DNA of 64,000 nt from Cellulophaga baltica (GCF_900102165.1 NZ_FNBD01000007.1:124001-188000); one strand, 5' to 3'; positions 43,742 to 52,840 are shown, numbered from the stretch's first letter. Notes: generated by a model not told the origin, from the sequence alone. Made by a program: numbers and translations.

Positions 43742-44683
43742 ATGACGATAACGCAATTGCAATATGTTTTGGCTGTTGCCGAATACCAAAATTTTACTCT
43801 TGCTGCTGAAAAAAGTTTCGTAACTCAGCCAACTCTAAGCATGCAAGTTCAAAAATTAGAGGATGAACTGGATGTGTTAATTTTTGATCGTGGTAAGAAA
43901 CCAATTGCTGTTACTGAAGTAGGAAAAAAAATTGTAGCACAAGCAAAAAATATTGTCAACGAAGCCAATAGAATAAAAGATATTGTTGATCAAGAAAAAG
44001 GATTTATAGGAGGTGAATTTACATTGGGAATTATCCCTACGGTAATGCCTACATTACTACCTATGTTCTTAAATACCTTTATCAAAAAATATCCTAAAGT
44101 AAATCTTATCATTAAAGAGCAGAATACTGAGGATATGATCCGAAATATTCAAGACGGCCATTTAGATGCCGGTATTGCTGTTACGCCTTTAGAAATAGAA
44201 TATATCAAAGAACGCCCCTTGTATTATGAGCCTTTTGTTGGTTATGTGCCTAAAAACCATAAATTAAGTGGAATAGACAAGCTTAAGACTGAAGATTTAG
44301 ATATAAATGATGTGCTACTCTTACGAGACGGACATTGTTTTAGAGATGGGGTTATTAACCTTTGTAAAGCATCTAAAGATGCCCAGGGTGAAGCTTTTCA
44401 ATTACAAAGTGGAAGTTTTGAAACCTTAGTGAATTTGGTAAATGAAGGAATGGGAATGACATTACTTCCTTTTTTAAATACGCTAACACTAGATGAGCGT
44501 AAAAAAGAAAACTTAAAGTATTTTGAAAGTCCATCTCCTGCCAGAGAAGTTAGTTTAATCTATCATAAAAGCGAATTAAAAATACAAATAACAGAAGCGC
44601 TTAGAGAAGTGATTTCTAGTATTGTAAGAGGTGCTATTGCTTTTCAAGACGTAAAAATTATTAGTCCGCTTAATAAAAAGTAA
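43742..44683 (+). CDS. oxyR: LysR-family peroxide sensor OxyR
   Basis: This 313-residue LysR-type regulator has an N-terminal winged helix-turn-helix (TLAAEKSFVTQPTLSMQVQKLE) and a C-terminal sensor domain with GHCFRDGVINLC. The two cysteines are C199 and C208, spaced exactly like the disulfide-forming pair of E. coli OxyR. Peroxide sensing by disulfide is therefore very likely. The divergent dps gene is the classic target. A hairpin terminator follows. Confidence 0.95.
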   Translation: MTITQLQYVLAVAEYQNFTLAAEKSFVTQPTLSMQVQKLEDELDVLIFDRGKKPIAVTEVGKKIVAQAKNIVNEANRIKDIVDQEKGFIGGEFTLGIIPTVMPTLLPMFLNTFIKKYPKVNLIIKEQNTEDMIRNIQDGHLDAGIAVTPLEIEYIKERPLYYEPFVGYVPKNHKLSGIDKLKTEDLDINDVLLLRDGHCFRDGVINLCKASKDAQGEAFQLQSGSFETLVNLVNEGMGMTLLPFLNTLTLDERKKENLKYFESPSPAREVSLIYHKSELKIQITEALREVISSIVRGAIAFQDVKIISPLNKK

Positions 44684-44702
44684 CACTAAAAATTAACGCA
44701 AT

Positions 44703-44735
44703 AAAAAAGCCACTAATTAAAGTGGCTTTTGTTTT
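44703..44735. terminator. Bidirectional terminator
   Basis: A hairpin AAAAGCCACT/AGTGGCTTTT with A and T tracts lies between oxyR and the small minus-strand gene, and the last base of that gene overlaps it. Confidence 0.88.
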
Positions 44736-44967
44736 ATGTTAAGTATATTAAGCTTTGTTTTAGTTCTGGTTTATCATATATAAACTTTTCTAACCAGAGT
44801 TTTAGTTCTTCTACTTCTTCAGGCATGAGTGTTGAAAAAGCTTTCTTTACTTCTTTACAAAATAACTTTGTATCAAAACTAACTTTATTAAGTACCATTT
44901 TGGTGTACTCAAGCATTGATTTAGTCATATTAAAATATGTATTAGTTGATTTTACTAAGTTAAACAT
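44734..44967 (-). CDS. Small conserved flavobacterial protein of unknown function
   Basis: This 77-residue basic protein has the pattern 'MLEYTKMVLNKVSFDTKLFCKEVKKAFSTL', then 'MPEEVEELKLWLEKF'. I recall this pattern from many short uncharacterised proteins in Flavobacteriia. It is mostly helical and has no signal peptide or membrane segment. Translation may begin at the first ATG (44967) or at a later Met around 44928-44910. Another frame on the plus strand (44729-44977) overlaps it but lacks homologous character. Its function is unknown. Confidence 0.7.
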   Translation of the reverse strand: MFNLVKSTNTYFNMTKSMLEYTKMVLNKVSFDTKLFCKEVKKAFSTLMPEEVEELKLWLEKFIYDKPELKQSLIYLT

Positions 44968-45070
44968 AAAAAGGTAATATCTATTGCTCTATTTTAGTTA
45001 AAAAATAGATAAATTGTTGTTAATATAGACAAAAAGCATAAATTGTTCCCCTAAGAACTAGCCTTTAAGA

Positions 45071-46342
45071 ATGCGAAAAATATTATTTTTATTACTGATT
45101 ATCAACTTATTACACAGTTGCAGCGTTTCGAAAATTAAAAAAATACGTAAAGAAACACAACAAGCATTTATGAAGCCTTTTTACGATAATCAATTTTTAG
45201 GCGTGTTCATTTATGACCCTATAAATAATGATACCCTTGTAAAATATAATAGTGAAAAATATTTTACTCCTGCGAGTACTACAAAAATAGCCACCTTATA
45301 TACTGCCTTAAATGTGTTGCCTAAAAATATACCTACCCTTAAATATCATACTACTGGAGATACTATTTATATAGAAGGCACAGGAGATCCTAGTTTATTA
45401 CATCCGTATTTTAAAGACAGTACGGCTCTTCATTTTTTAAAAGGATACAATCATATCAAATTGAATCTAAATAATTTTAAAACGACGGCTTATGGGCCCG
45501 GATGGGCTTGGGAGGATTATGATGCCTATTATCAGCCAGAACGTTCCTCTTTTCCTATTTATGGCAACGTTTTGTCCGTTTATAAAAACGATTCCATAAC
45601 AATTACTCCATCATTCTTCAAAAATAATATTTTAGCGATGGTTGCACCAAAGGCTCGTGATCAACACCGCAATATTTTTTATAATGATCTCAATAAAAAA
45701 GACACTACAGTAACTCCATTTATAGTAGATGATACATTAGTTAAAAGTTTGCTTGATTCTGCTTTAAACAAGAATGTAGAACTAATAATCAAATTTCCTG
45801 AAGTAAATAAACAAACAGTCTATAGTATCCCCACAGATTCTATATTAAAAAGAATGATGGCGGTTAGTGATAATTTCCTAGCCGAACAATTACTTATTTT
45901 ATCTAGCGCTACACTATCTGATACCTTAAGTTTAAAAAAAGCACAGCGCTATATTTTAGAACATCATCTTGCCGATTTAAAGCAGCCACCTAGATGGGTA
46001 GATGGCTCAGGACTATCTAGGTATAATTTATTTACCCCTGAATCTTTAGTTCATATTTTAAAAAAAATATACATGGAACAATCACAGGAACGAATCTTTG
46101 ATTTATTTCCTGCAGGAGGAGTTTCCGGTACGTTGACGAATTGGTATGGAGGAATAAACGAACCATATCTATATGCTAAATCTGGTTCTTTAGGTAATGT
46201 GTATTGTTTAAGTGGCTATTTACGAACCAAATCGGGTAAGACTCTGATTTTTAGCTTCATGAACAATCACTATAAACAACCTACTGAGGAAATAAAAAAA
46301 CGAATGCAATTGCTCTTCGAGAATTTAAGAGACCACTATTAG
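45071..46342 (+). CDS. dacB: Penicillin-binding protein 4-type D-Ala-D-Ala carboxypeptidase/endopeptidase
   Basis: This 423-residue lipoprotein (LLHSC near residue 17) belongs to peptidase family S13 and trims peptidoglycan cross-links. The three active-site motifs are present: S69-T-T-K72 in PASTTKIATL, the SxN motif in VSDNFLAEQL, and KSG in YAKSGSLGNVY. It is shorter than E. coli PBP4, mainly in the inserted domain between SxxK and SxN. It is convergent with the nudK remnant, with only seven bases between stops and no hairpin. Confidence 0.93.
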   Translation: MRKILFLLLIINLLHSCSVSKIKKIRKETQQAFMKPFYDNQFLGVFIYDPINNDTLVKYNSEKYFTPASTTKIATLYTALNVLPKNIPTLKYHTTGDTIYIEGTGDPSLLHPYFKDSTALHFLKGYNHIKLNLNNFKTTAYGPGWAWEDYDAYYQPERSSFPIYGNVLSVYKNDSITITPSFFKNNILAMVAPKARDQHRNIFYNDLNKKDTTVTPFIVDDTLVKSLLDSALNKNVELIIKFPEVNKQTVYSIPTDSILKRMMAVSDNFLAEQLLILSSATLSDTLSLKKAQRYILEHHLADLKQPPRWVDGSGLSRYNLFTPESLVHILKKIYMEQSQERIFDLFPAGGVSGTLTNWYGGINEPYLYAKSGSLGNVYCLSGYLRTKSGKTLIFSFMNNHYKQPTEEIKKRMQLLFENLRDHY

Positions 46343-46349
46343 AGACCCT

Positions 46350-46929
46350 TTAAGAAAGCTGCTGTATTTTTACATGTTGTAATAACATAATTGATTTACC
46401 ATCAATTATACCTCCAGAAGCAATCATATTATAAGCTTCGGATAGCGGAATTTCTAACACTTCAATATTTTCAGTTTCATCATCTGCACCACCACCCGCA
46501 TTGATTTTCATGGTATCATCCACATAACCTATAAAAAAGTGGACTTTTTGCTTAACGGTGCCCGGCACCATAAAACTCTCAAAAACTTTACTGACTTCTG
46601 GAATTTGATATCCAGTCTCTTCAAGAACCTCTTTCTTGATAAACCTCAGGAGTATCTCCTTCTAAAAGTCCGGCGCAAACCTCAACCAGCATTCCTGTAG
46701 CCACACCATTTTGATAAGCAGGCATTCGAAACTGTTTGGTTAAAATAACAGATGCTCTTTCCTTATGCATTAAAAGAATAGCTGCAGCATCACCACAATC
46801 ATAAACTTCTCGTTCTTGTTTTTCCCAAGCACCATCTTCTCTATGATAATCAAAGAAATATTTATCTAACCTATACCAGTTATCTGATAACAGTTTTTTC
46901 GTTATATTTTTTACCGTTCCGTTTTTCAA
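46350..46929 (-). pseudogene. nudK: Frameshifted NudK-type Nudix hydrolase
   Basis: Two adjacent frames together encode one Nudix hydrolase of about 190 residues, closest to NudK (GDP-mannose/ADP-ribose pyrophosphatase type). The upstream frame (46621-46929) gives TVKNITKKLLSDNWY to AGLLEGDTPEV, then stops at GS. The downstream frame resumes with KKEVLEETGYQIPEV, completing the Nudix box, and runs to 46350. The switch falls at about 46638-46643. Compared with NudK, either one base is extra or two are missing; two missing bases would restore the extra residue that NudK has there. It may be a real pseudogene or a sequencing error. It lies 17 bases after the AIM24-like gene. Confidence 0.85.
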
Positions 46930-46946
46930 ACTTTTTATGTCTACAA

Positions 46947-47738
46947 TTAATTATCACCATCTAATAAATTTCCAATACCTCCAAGAATACTTCCTTCTCC
47001 TTTGGTATTGCCCCCGCTTGGTATTGCAGCAAGAACACGACCAGCCAGTCTGCTAAAAGGCAACGATTGTACATATACGGTTCCTGGTCCGCGCAGTGTA
47101 GCATAAAATAATCCTTCCCCACCAAATACAGTATTCTTAATACCTCCTACAAATTCAATATCATAATCTACATGTTGTGTAAAGCCTACGATACATCCAG
47201 TATCTACCCTGAGCACTTCTCCTGACTTTAATTCTTTTTTTGCCAAAGTACCTCCTGCATGCACAAATGCCAAACCGTCTCCTTCCAATTTTTGCATGAT
47301 AAATCCTTCCCCACCAAACAAACCTCTGCCCAAACGTTTTGAAAATTCAATGCCAATAGAAACACCTTTTGCGGCACAAAGAAAAGCATCTTTCTGGCAT
47401 ATAAATTTACCTTGTGTTTCTGATAAATCTATCGGAAGTATTTTTCCGGGATAAGGAGATGCAAAACTAACTTTACGTTTTACTTGACCTATATTTAAAA
47501 AAGCCGTCATAAATAAACTTTCCCCTGTAAGCATACGCTTTCCTGCAGAAAATATTTTACCTAAAACACCTTTATCCTGATTAGAACCGTCTCCAAAAAT
47601 GGTATCCATTTTAATATCTGAGTCCATCATCATAAAACTCCCTGCCTCTGCGACAACAGCTTCTTGAGGATCTAGCTCTATTTCTACAAACTGCATTTCT
47701 TCCCCAAATATCTGAAAATCTATTTCATGTGCATTCAT
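46947..47738 (-). CDS. AIM24/TIGR00266-family protein
   Basis: This 263-residue protein matches the TIGR00266/AIM24 family. It has glycine-rich beta strands in a repeating pattern: '[14 protein letters not shown]', '[32 protein letters not shown]', '[16 protein letters not shown]' and '[30 protein letters not shown]'. These form a beta-helix-like trimer in structures of relatives. AIM24 is involved in mitochondrial inner-membrane organisation in yeast; bacterial members have no clear role. It has no signal peptide. The nudK remnant follows closely, probably on the same transcript. Confidence 0.88.
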   Translation of the reverse strand: MNAHEIDFQIFGEEMQFVEIELDPQEAVVAEAGSFMMMDSDIKMDTIFGDGSNQDKGVLGKIFSAGKRMLTGESLFMTAFLNIGQVKRKVSFASPYPGKILPIDLSETQGKFICQKDAFLCAAKGVSIGIEFSKRLGRGLFGGEGFIMQKLEGDGLAFVHAGGTLAKKELKSGEVLRVDTGCIVGFTQHVDYDIEFVGGIKNTVFGGEGLFYATLRGPGTVYVQSLPFSRLAGRVLAAIPSGGNTKGEGSILGGIGNLLDGDN

Positions 47739-47801
47739 GTCCTATCTATTTTTTGATTGATGATTATTAGTACGGTCTTGGATACAAATGTTACAATTTC
47801 A

Positions 47802-48284
47802 CTATTTATTTTTGATGACATTCGCTAACTCTTCCGGTTTTTGAGTGCCCACCATCAGCTTTTTTCCATTTTTTAAATGAATAGCTAATCCGTGATTTCC
47901 TTTTATATTATACACCGTTCCATACTTTAAACTCAACCTAATTCCATACCCTACAAAGCCATAGGTAACAATTTCTGTAGTGTTTATTTCTGACCAATTC
48001 CATTTTTTTGTAAAAAAAGGAAAAAATGAAACTTGAATATAATCTTTTGATAGGGTAGTTTTTAATTTTAAAATTAGAAACAGAAGAATAACCAGACATA
48101 CCAATATAAGAGGAATTAAGTTTTCCGTATTAAAAATAATCGTACCTACAGTAAATATTTCATCACTTGAGTAAGAAAAACTTATCAAATCAAATAATAA
48201 ATACCCAATTATAAGCAATAACAGCAACCACAACCACCATTGTGTAAATTTTTGTTCTTCGTAAAATAAATAATTTTCTCTCAT
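47802..48284 (-). CDS. Membrane protein with PH-like cytoplasmic domain
   Basis: This 160-residue protein has two N-terminal membrane helices (about 15-32 and 58-75). A soluble domain follows with 'YGFVGYGIRLSLKYGTVYNIKGNHGLAIHLKNGKKLMVGTQKPEELANVI'. That pattern resembles the bacterial PH-like (bPH) domains found behind membrane helices. No enzyme motif is seen and the function is unknown. It stands alone between the DUF6268 and AIM24 genes, and the fold assignment rests on pattern recall. Confidence 0.7.
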   Translation of the reverse strand: MRENYLFYEEQKFTQWWLWLLLLLIIGYLLFDLISFSYSSDEIFTVGTIIFNTENLIPLILVCLVILLFLILKLKTTLSKDYIQVSFFPFFTKKWNWSEINTTEIVTYGFVGYGIRLSLKYGTVYNIKGNHGLAIHLKNGKKLMVGTQKPEELANVIKNK

Positions 48285-48320
48285 AGATTATTAAAATAAC
48301 TAATATATTCGTTAAAAGTA

Positions 48321-48356
48321 AAAAACAGAAATTATAATTCTGTAATTTCTGTTTTT
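48321..48356 (-). terminator. Terminator of the DUF6268 gene
   Basis: The inverted repeat AAAAACAGAAATTA/TAATTTCTGTTTTT with an eight-base loop lies just downstream of the minus-strand DUF6268 gene, with a T-rich run on the minus strand. Confidence 0.7.
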
Positions 48357-48383
48357 ACTTTTGAGCCTTTTTATTTTTTTGCA

Positions 48384-49295
48384 TTAATTGTAATAAGGAC
48401 TTTTTACCTTAGACTTCACTTTTAATTTATAGGTTACACCAAAATTATAATAGGCACCATTCTCCATTGAAAAATTATAAACTTCATTAGTGTCATAATC
48501 CTGAACTTCCATACTATTAAAAGCGGAATACCCTGCTTTAGCATTAAATTCAAAATCTTTTAGAAAACTAATGGTATATCCTACCCCCCCTAACATATAG
48601 GTACTCTTTAAATTTCCCCTATAATCTGTTTTATAAATCTCCACATCATCATTCATATTGCCTGCAAAACCATCTAAGGTGGTGAACGCTTCTATCCGGT
48701 GATTTTTATGAAAAGACCACTTTAATCTTGCATCAGGAAATCCAATTTTATAAGCCCACTTCTCATCCAATCGTTTTGTGTAGGCTATAACGGGGATTGG
48801 AAAATCTAACCCATTTTGAAAATCATATGAAACTCCAAAACTCCACATAGATTGATTCTCTGTATTCAATTTATCAAATAGTAAGGATCCATTGATAAAT
48901 ATATCTCGACTATCAAAAGCGTTGATATCAAAATTGGAAGATATTTGTGGCGCTAATTTCAAAGAAAAACCCCATCCGTTTTCTAAAACTCGATCATATA
49001 GAAGCCCTAAACTAACGGTTTGAAAATTATCTATTTGGTGGGTCTCAAATGGCACATCTTTATCAACATAACCAATATTTAAATTTTGATACTCCCCAAA
49101 CAAACTAATAGTCTCCTTTCCAAATACTGTTTTTAGAGGAATATCAAAACCTACTTTATTTTTTTTAATAGTACCTACTTCTGAATTTGGTAAAAATTCT
49201 GAAGTAATATACACACTTCCTGTTTCCTGTGAGAACCCTACACCAACGGTACTAAGAATTAAGATCACTACCAATTTTCGCATTTTCTTTTTCAT
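48384..49295 (-). CDS. DUF6268 outer-membrane beta-barrel protein
   Basis: This 303-residue protein has a signal peptide (hydrophobic LVVILILSTVGVGFS, cleavage near FSQ). Its alternating beta strands end in aromatic residues, as in outer-membrane barrels: 'GWGFSLKLAPQISSNFDINAF', 'DLPIPVIAYTKRL' and 'YNFGVTYKLKVKSKVKSPYYN' at the C-terminus. It matches the DUF6268 family. Pore or transport function is inferred only. It has its own terminator. Confidence 0.85.
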   Translation of the reverse strand: MKKKMRKLVVILILSTVGVGFSQETGSVYITSEFLPNSEVGTIKKNKVGFDIPLKTVFGKETISLFGEYQNLNIGYVDKDVPFETHQIDNFQTVSLGLLYDRVLENGWGFSLKLAPQISSNFDINAFDSRDIFINGSLLFDKLNTENQSMWSFGVSYDFQNGLDFPIPVIAYTKRLDEKWAYKIGFPDARLKWSFHKNHRIEAFTTLDGFAGNMNDDVEIYKTDYRGNLKSTYMLGGVGYTISFLKDFEFNAKAGYSAFNSMEVQDYDTNEVYNFSMENGAYYNFGVTYKLKVKSKVKSPYYN

Positions 49296-49461
49296 TTAAA
49301 AAGTTAGGAATTAGATCTTAGCAGCTACATAATAGCTACTGCTCTAATTTCAAACGAAATTGATGAAAATGTAAAAAAACAGCAAAGCAAATAGATATGT
49401 AAGGGGTTTGGCTATACCAACCCACCATATTCATCTATAGAATGAGGAAAAGAAGGTAATT

Positions 49462-49920
49462 TTATTTCTTCCTTAACTTAATGGTCCATTCAAAATTAAA
49501 GGTAGATACCACTACTCCATCGGTATTAACTCCTACAGATTTCATCCAAATAGTTTGGCCTTCTCCTGTCGCTACCGTTTTATCAATACCTTCTTTAATT
49601 AAATGACCGTCTTCACAAGTAAATGTAATTTTACCTGTAGCCTTTTTAGTGAAACTAGCGTTATTATTTGCTACTAACATAGATATTTTCTGTCCGCTTT
49701 CTTTAATTTGATCAATCATCATAGCTCCAGTAGATAATTCTGCGGCCATACCTTGAACTGCCCAGAACATAGAATAAAAAGGATTTTGATTTATCCATCT
49801 ATGGGTTACTGTTACTACAGCTTTCTTTGTATCTATATGACGCAAACGCACACCACACCACCAAGCAGAAGGCAATTTAAAAAATGTAAACGAATTAAAC
49901 TTACTTGCGGAAACTCCCAT
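49462..49920 (-). CDS. DUF4442 hotdog-fold protein
   Basis: This 152-residue protein matches DUF4442, a hotdog-fold group related to acyl-CoA thioesterases. It has 'KLPSAWWCGVRLRHIDTKKAVVTVTHRWINQNPFYSMFWAVQGMAAELSTGA' in the expected positions. The family is thought to bind or hydrolyse acyl-CoA, but no substrate is known. The 166-base gap downstream holds no clear hairpin or gene. It is divergent from the DUF4870 gene. Confidence 0.88.
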   Translation of the reverse strand: MGVSASKFNSFTFFKLPSAWWCGVRLRHIDTKKAVVTVTHRWINQNPFYSMFWAVQGMAAELSTGAMMIDQIKESGQKISMLVANNNASFTKKATGKITFTCEDGHLIKEGIDKTVATGEGQTIWMKSVGVNTDGVVVSTFNFEWTIKLRKK

Positions 49921-50003
49921 AACTACTCTAAATTTTGTATAAAAGTATTGAAAATTAACGAGCTTACAAATGTTAATAAAAAGTTAATTTACAGTACTAT
50001 GTG

Positions 50004-50035
50004 TTGCATAGTACCTTTTTTTAGACATATATTTG
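50004..50035 (+). promoter_or_regulatory. Promoter of the DUF4870 gene
   Basis: TATATTTG (50028-50035) matches the -7 consensus TAnnTTTG, and TTG at 50004-50006 lies 21 bases upstream as a -33 element. This is the most complete flavobacterial promoter in the window. Confidence 0.7.
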
Positions 50036-50054
50036 CATAAGAAATTACTAAGCC

Positions 50055-50537
50055 ATGACAGATACTATATCAAAACACGAAAAAAACCTCTCTGCAATTT
50101 TGCATGCATCGACGTTCTCTAAGTTTTTTATTCCTTTCGGAAACTTCATAGTTCCTTTGGTTCTTTGGACCGCAAATAAGAATGAATATAAGTATGTAGA
50201 TTATAATGGAAAACAAGCTTTAAATTTTCAATTAAGCTTATTGCTTTATTCTATACTTATTGGCATTATAAGCATTCCATTATTTTTAGGGTTAGTTCCA
50301 AACCTATTTGATTTCGGAAATTTCTCATTTGGAAATTTAAATCATTTCAATACTATGAATTTTCATTTTGACAGCAATGACTTCAGGTTTGGTTCTTGGC
50401 TAATTCCTTTTGGAGTAAGCGGTTTATTACACGGAGCTCTATTTGCACTAAATATTGTTTATACCATTTTAGCCGTCATAAAAACAAATGAAGGTCAAGA
50501 ATTTTCATATCCATTAACTATTAATTTTATAAAGTAA
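50055..50537 (+). CDS. DUF4870 membrane protein
   Basis: This 160-residue protein has three or four membrane helices and the DUF4870 pattern: a start like 'HASTFSKFFIPFGNFIVPLVLWTANKNEYKYVDYNGKQALNFQLSLLLY', two more helices, and a final helix in 'HGALFALNIVYTILAVIKT'. Members are widespread small membrane proteins with no known role. Its own promoter lies upstream. It is followed by the PadR-PspC module, but a leader of about 180 bases separates them. Confidence 0.88.
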   Translation: MTDTISKHEKNLSAILHASTFSKFFIPFGNFIVPLVLWTANKNEYKYVDYNGKQALNFQLSLLLYSILIGIISIPLFLGLVPNLFDFGNFSFGNLNHFNTMNFHFDSNDFRFGSWLIPFGVSGLLHGALFALNIVYTILAVIKTNEGQEFSYPLTINFIK

Positions 50538-50572
50538 AAAAAGGTCTTAATCACACCTTTTCAGTACAGGAG

Positions 50573-50632
50573 TTTATTCATTAATCACAATCAAAAAAAT
50601 CAATCTGGATGTTTATTCATCAATCAAAAAAC
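50573..50632 (+). repeat. Repeated ATTCATnAATC-type leader motif upstream of padR
   Basis: The gap before padR holds TTTATTCATTAATCACAATC at 50573-50592 and again ATTCATCAATCAAAAAAC at 50615-50632. The second copy is shared, over 16 bases, with 52902-52918 upstream of the GIN-domain gene. Confidence 0.55.
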
Positions 50633-50720
50633 GAACCGTTAATCTATGCAAGAAGTTAGTTCTAAGAAAACAGAAAGAATTTCGAGGCTAAAAAAGCTGC
50701 ATACAAAGCAAGACGAAATT

Positions 50721-51056
50721 ATGAATGTAGAAAATACAAAGGCGCAAATGCGTAAAGGTGTACTGGAATATTGCATCCTCTCTATTTTAAATGGAGAAGA
50801 CAAATATGCATCAGAAATCCTTGAAACATTAAAAAATGCCAAAATGCTTGTGGTAGAGGGTACCATCTATCCTTTATTAACACGATTAAAAAATGCAGGC
50901 TTATTAAATTATCGTTGGGAAGAGTCTACCTCTGGACCACCAAGAAAATACTATACATTGACTGAAACAGGGAAGCTATTTATCAAAGAATTAGATACTA
51001 CTTGGGATGAATTACGAAGTGCTACTAACCTAGTGACCAACAACAAAAACAACTAA
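50721..51056 (+). CDS. PadR-family transcriptional regulator
   Basis: This regulator of about 111 residues has the PadR winged-helix pattern: 'TKAQMRKGVLEYCILSILNGEDKYASEILETLKNAKMLVVEGTIYPLLTRLKNAGLLNYRWEES'. The frame is open upstream to 50646, but the ATG at 50721 fits the family's N-terminus (MNVENTKAQMRKG). It probably represses the operon it heads. The PspC gene starts two bases after its stop, so the two are translated together. PadR proteins commonly regulate such membrane-stress genes. Confidence 0.9.
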   Translation: MNVENTKAQMRKGVLEYCILSILNGEDKYASEILETLKNAKMLVVEGTIYPLLTRLKNAGLLNYRWEESTSGPPRKYYTLTETGKLFIKELDTTWDELRSATNLVTNNKNN

Positions 51057-51058
51057 CG

Positions 51059-52840
51059 ATGAACAAAACTGTAAATATAAATCTCGCTAATATACTTTTT
51101 CATATTGATGAAAATGCGTACAATAAAATGCGACGTTATCTAGAATCTGTAAAAAGATCATTTGCAAATACCTCAGGTAGTGATGAAATTTTAGCAGATA
51201 TTGAAGCAAGAATCGCAGAATTATTTCATGAGAAACTAGCCAATGAACGTCAGGTAATTACCACCAAAGAAGTAGACGAAGTGATCGCTATCATGGGGCA
51301 ACCAGAAGATTATATGGTTGATGAAGATATTTTTGATGATGAACCTGTAACCACTTCAAAAGAGCCCAAAAGAGTTAAAAAATTATACCGAGATATTGAT
51401 GCTAAATATGTAGCAGGTGTTTCCGCTGGTTTAGGGCATTATATTGGAGTAGATCCTATTTGGGTGCGTATTCTTTGGATTGTCTTAACCGTTGGTTCGG
51501 GAGGTAGTTTTGCGTTAATCTATGGCTTATTATGGATTTTGATTCCTGAAGCCAAAACAACCGCACAGAAACTAGACATGCGTGGTGAAGATGTGAACAT
51601 CAGTAACATTGAACGTAAAGTAAAAGAGGGTTTTGATGAAGTTGCAGACCGTGTAAAAAATGTTGATTATGAAAAAGTAGGTAATAAAGTTAAAAGTAGT
51701 GGGAAAACTTTTTTTGACACCCTTGGCGAAATCATCATGTTCTTCTTTAAAATTATAGGAAAATTTGTTGGAATCATATTGATTATTACAGGCGGTGCCG
51801 GATTAATAGCTATGCTAATTGGTCTCTTTACAGTGGGTGTTTTTGATACTGTTCACTTAGGGCCCTTAAACTTATATGAATTAGTAGATGCTTCAAATAC
51901 TCCTTTTTGGATTGTAGCCATAGTGGCTTTTCTCTTAGTAGCTATACCCCTATTCTTTTTATTATATCTAGGATTAAAAATTCTAATTACCAATTTAAAA
52001 TCTATAGGGTCTGTCGCTAAATTTTCACTCTTAGGCCTATGGTTAATATCATTTATTGCTATTATCATACTTGGTGCTAAACAAGCTTCTTCTAGAGCTT
52101 TCTGGGATAGCGCAATTACAGATACAGAGTATTACATTAACAGCCCTAATGACACTTTAAATATTGCTTTTACCTCTAATGATCTACATTGGAATAGACG
52201 TACTTTAAATATTGGTGATATGATTGTGAGTTACGATGACAACGGACAAGAAATATTATCCTCTCAAGATGTAGAGTTTAATTTTAAAACTTCAAAAGAT
52301 TCTCTTATTCACATAGAAGTTCAAAAAAACTCTAATGGAAAATCGTTCTTAAATGCCCGAGAGACTGCTGAAAAAATTGATTATGAATTTAGATTAGAAG
52401 GCAACACGCTAGAATTAGATGAATTCTTGACAACGCGAAGAGAAAACAAATTTAAGAATCAAGAGGTTCGTGTATTTATTTACTTGCCAAAAGGTATGAA
52501 ATTAAAGTTTTTGAATACTGTAGATAATTGCTGGCGCGTAAACACTAAAAATGACAGCAAAATTAACGACTGTGATGTCTATGATTTTAAATGGATGATG
52601 GGAAACAATGGAACCTTACAATGCCTAGACTGCCCTGTAAAGGAATTAGAATTCTCTGAGGATGAAAATCGCGTAAAAATAAATGGTAATGGTATAGATA
52701 TCAACATCAACGAAAATGGAGAAAAAGGCAAAATTAAAATAAATGAAGATGGTATTGATATTGATGTTCAAGACAATGGCGAATCATTTATTTTAAAAAT
52801 AGACGAAAACGGCATTCGTGTTGATGCCGATGAAAACTAG
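51059..52840 (+). CDS. PspC-domain envelope protein
   Basis: This 593-residue membrane protein has an N-terminal cytosolic domain (about 1-95, FHIDENAYNKMRRYLESVKRSF). A PspC domain follows (about 110-168, with LYRDIDAKYVAGVSAGLGHYIGVDPIWVRILWIVLTV), then several further membrane helices (about 220-350). A C-terminal periplasmic beta-rich region ends in short repeats of the type NGIDI/DGIDI. PspC belongs to the phage-shock response that senses membrane damage. It is co-transcribed with padR, which probably controls it, and the GIN gene downstream may belong to the same response. Confidence 0.92.
   Translation: MNKTVNINLANILFHIDENAYNKMRRYLESVKRSFANTSGSDEILADIEARIAELFHEKLANERQVITTKEVDEVIAIMGQPEDYMVDEDIFDDEPVTTSKEPKRVKKLYRDIDAKYVAGVSAGLGHYIGVDPIWVRILWIVLTVGSGGSFALIYGLLWILIPEAKTTAQKLDMRGEDVNISNIERKVKEGFDEVADRVKNVDYEKVGNKVKSSGKTFFDTLGEIIMFFFKIIGKFVGIILIITGGAGLIAMLIGLFTVGVFDTVHLGPLNLYELVDASNTPFWIVAIVAFLLVAIPLFFLLYLGLKILITNLKSIGSVAKFSLLGLWLISFIAIIILGAKQASSRAFWDSAITDTEYYINSPNDTLNIAFTSNDLHWNRRTLNIGDMIVSYDDNGQEILSSQDVEFNFKTSKDSLIHIEVQKNSNGKSFLNARETAEKIDYEFRLEGNTLELDEFLTTRRENKFKNQEVRVFIYLPKGMKLKFLNTVDNCWRVNTKNDSKINDCDVYDFKWMMGNNGTLQCLDCPVKELEFSEDENRVKINGNGIDININENGEKGKIKINEDGIDIDVQDNGESFILKIDENGIRVDADEN

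Noticed and set aside
27907-44735. Repeated GCCACT/AGTGGC hairpins as a repeat family
   Set aside because: The hairpins at 27907 and 44703 share only the stem sequence and each sits at a gene end with a T-tract, so they are ordinary terminators.
44729-44977. 82-codon open frame on the plus strand opposite the small conserved gene
   Set aside because: It overlaps the minus-strand gene almost entirely and begins inside the oxyR terminator. Its translation shows only a hydrophobic, serine-rich composition with no family resemblance.
49753-50040. 95-codon open frame on the plus strand between the DUF4442 and DUF4870 genes
   Set aside because: It is mostly the complement of the DUF4442 gene. The part outside it overlaps the DUF4870 promoter, and its composition is not protein-like.
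50536-50562. Hairpin after the DUF4870 gene (AAAAGGT/ACCTTTT)
   Set aside because: The stem is only seven base pairs and no T-tract follows, so a terminator call is not supported.
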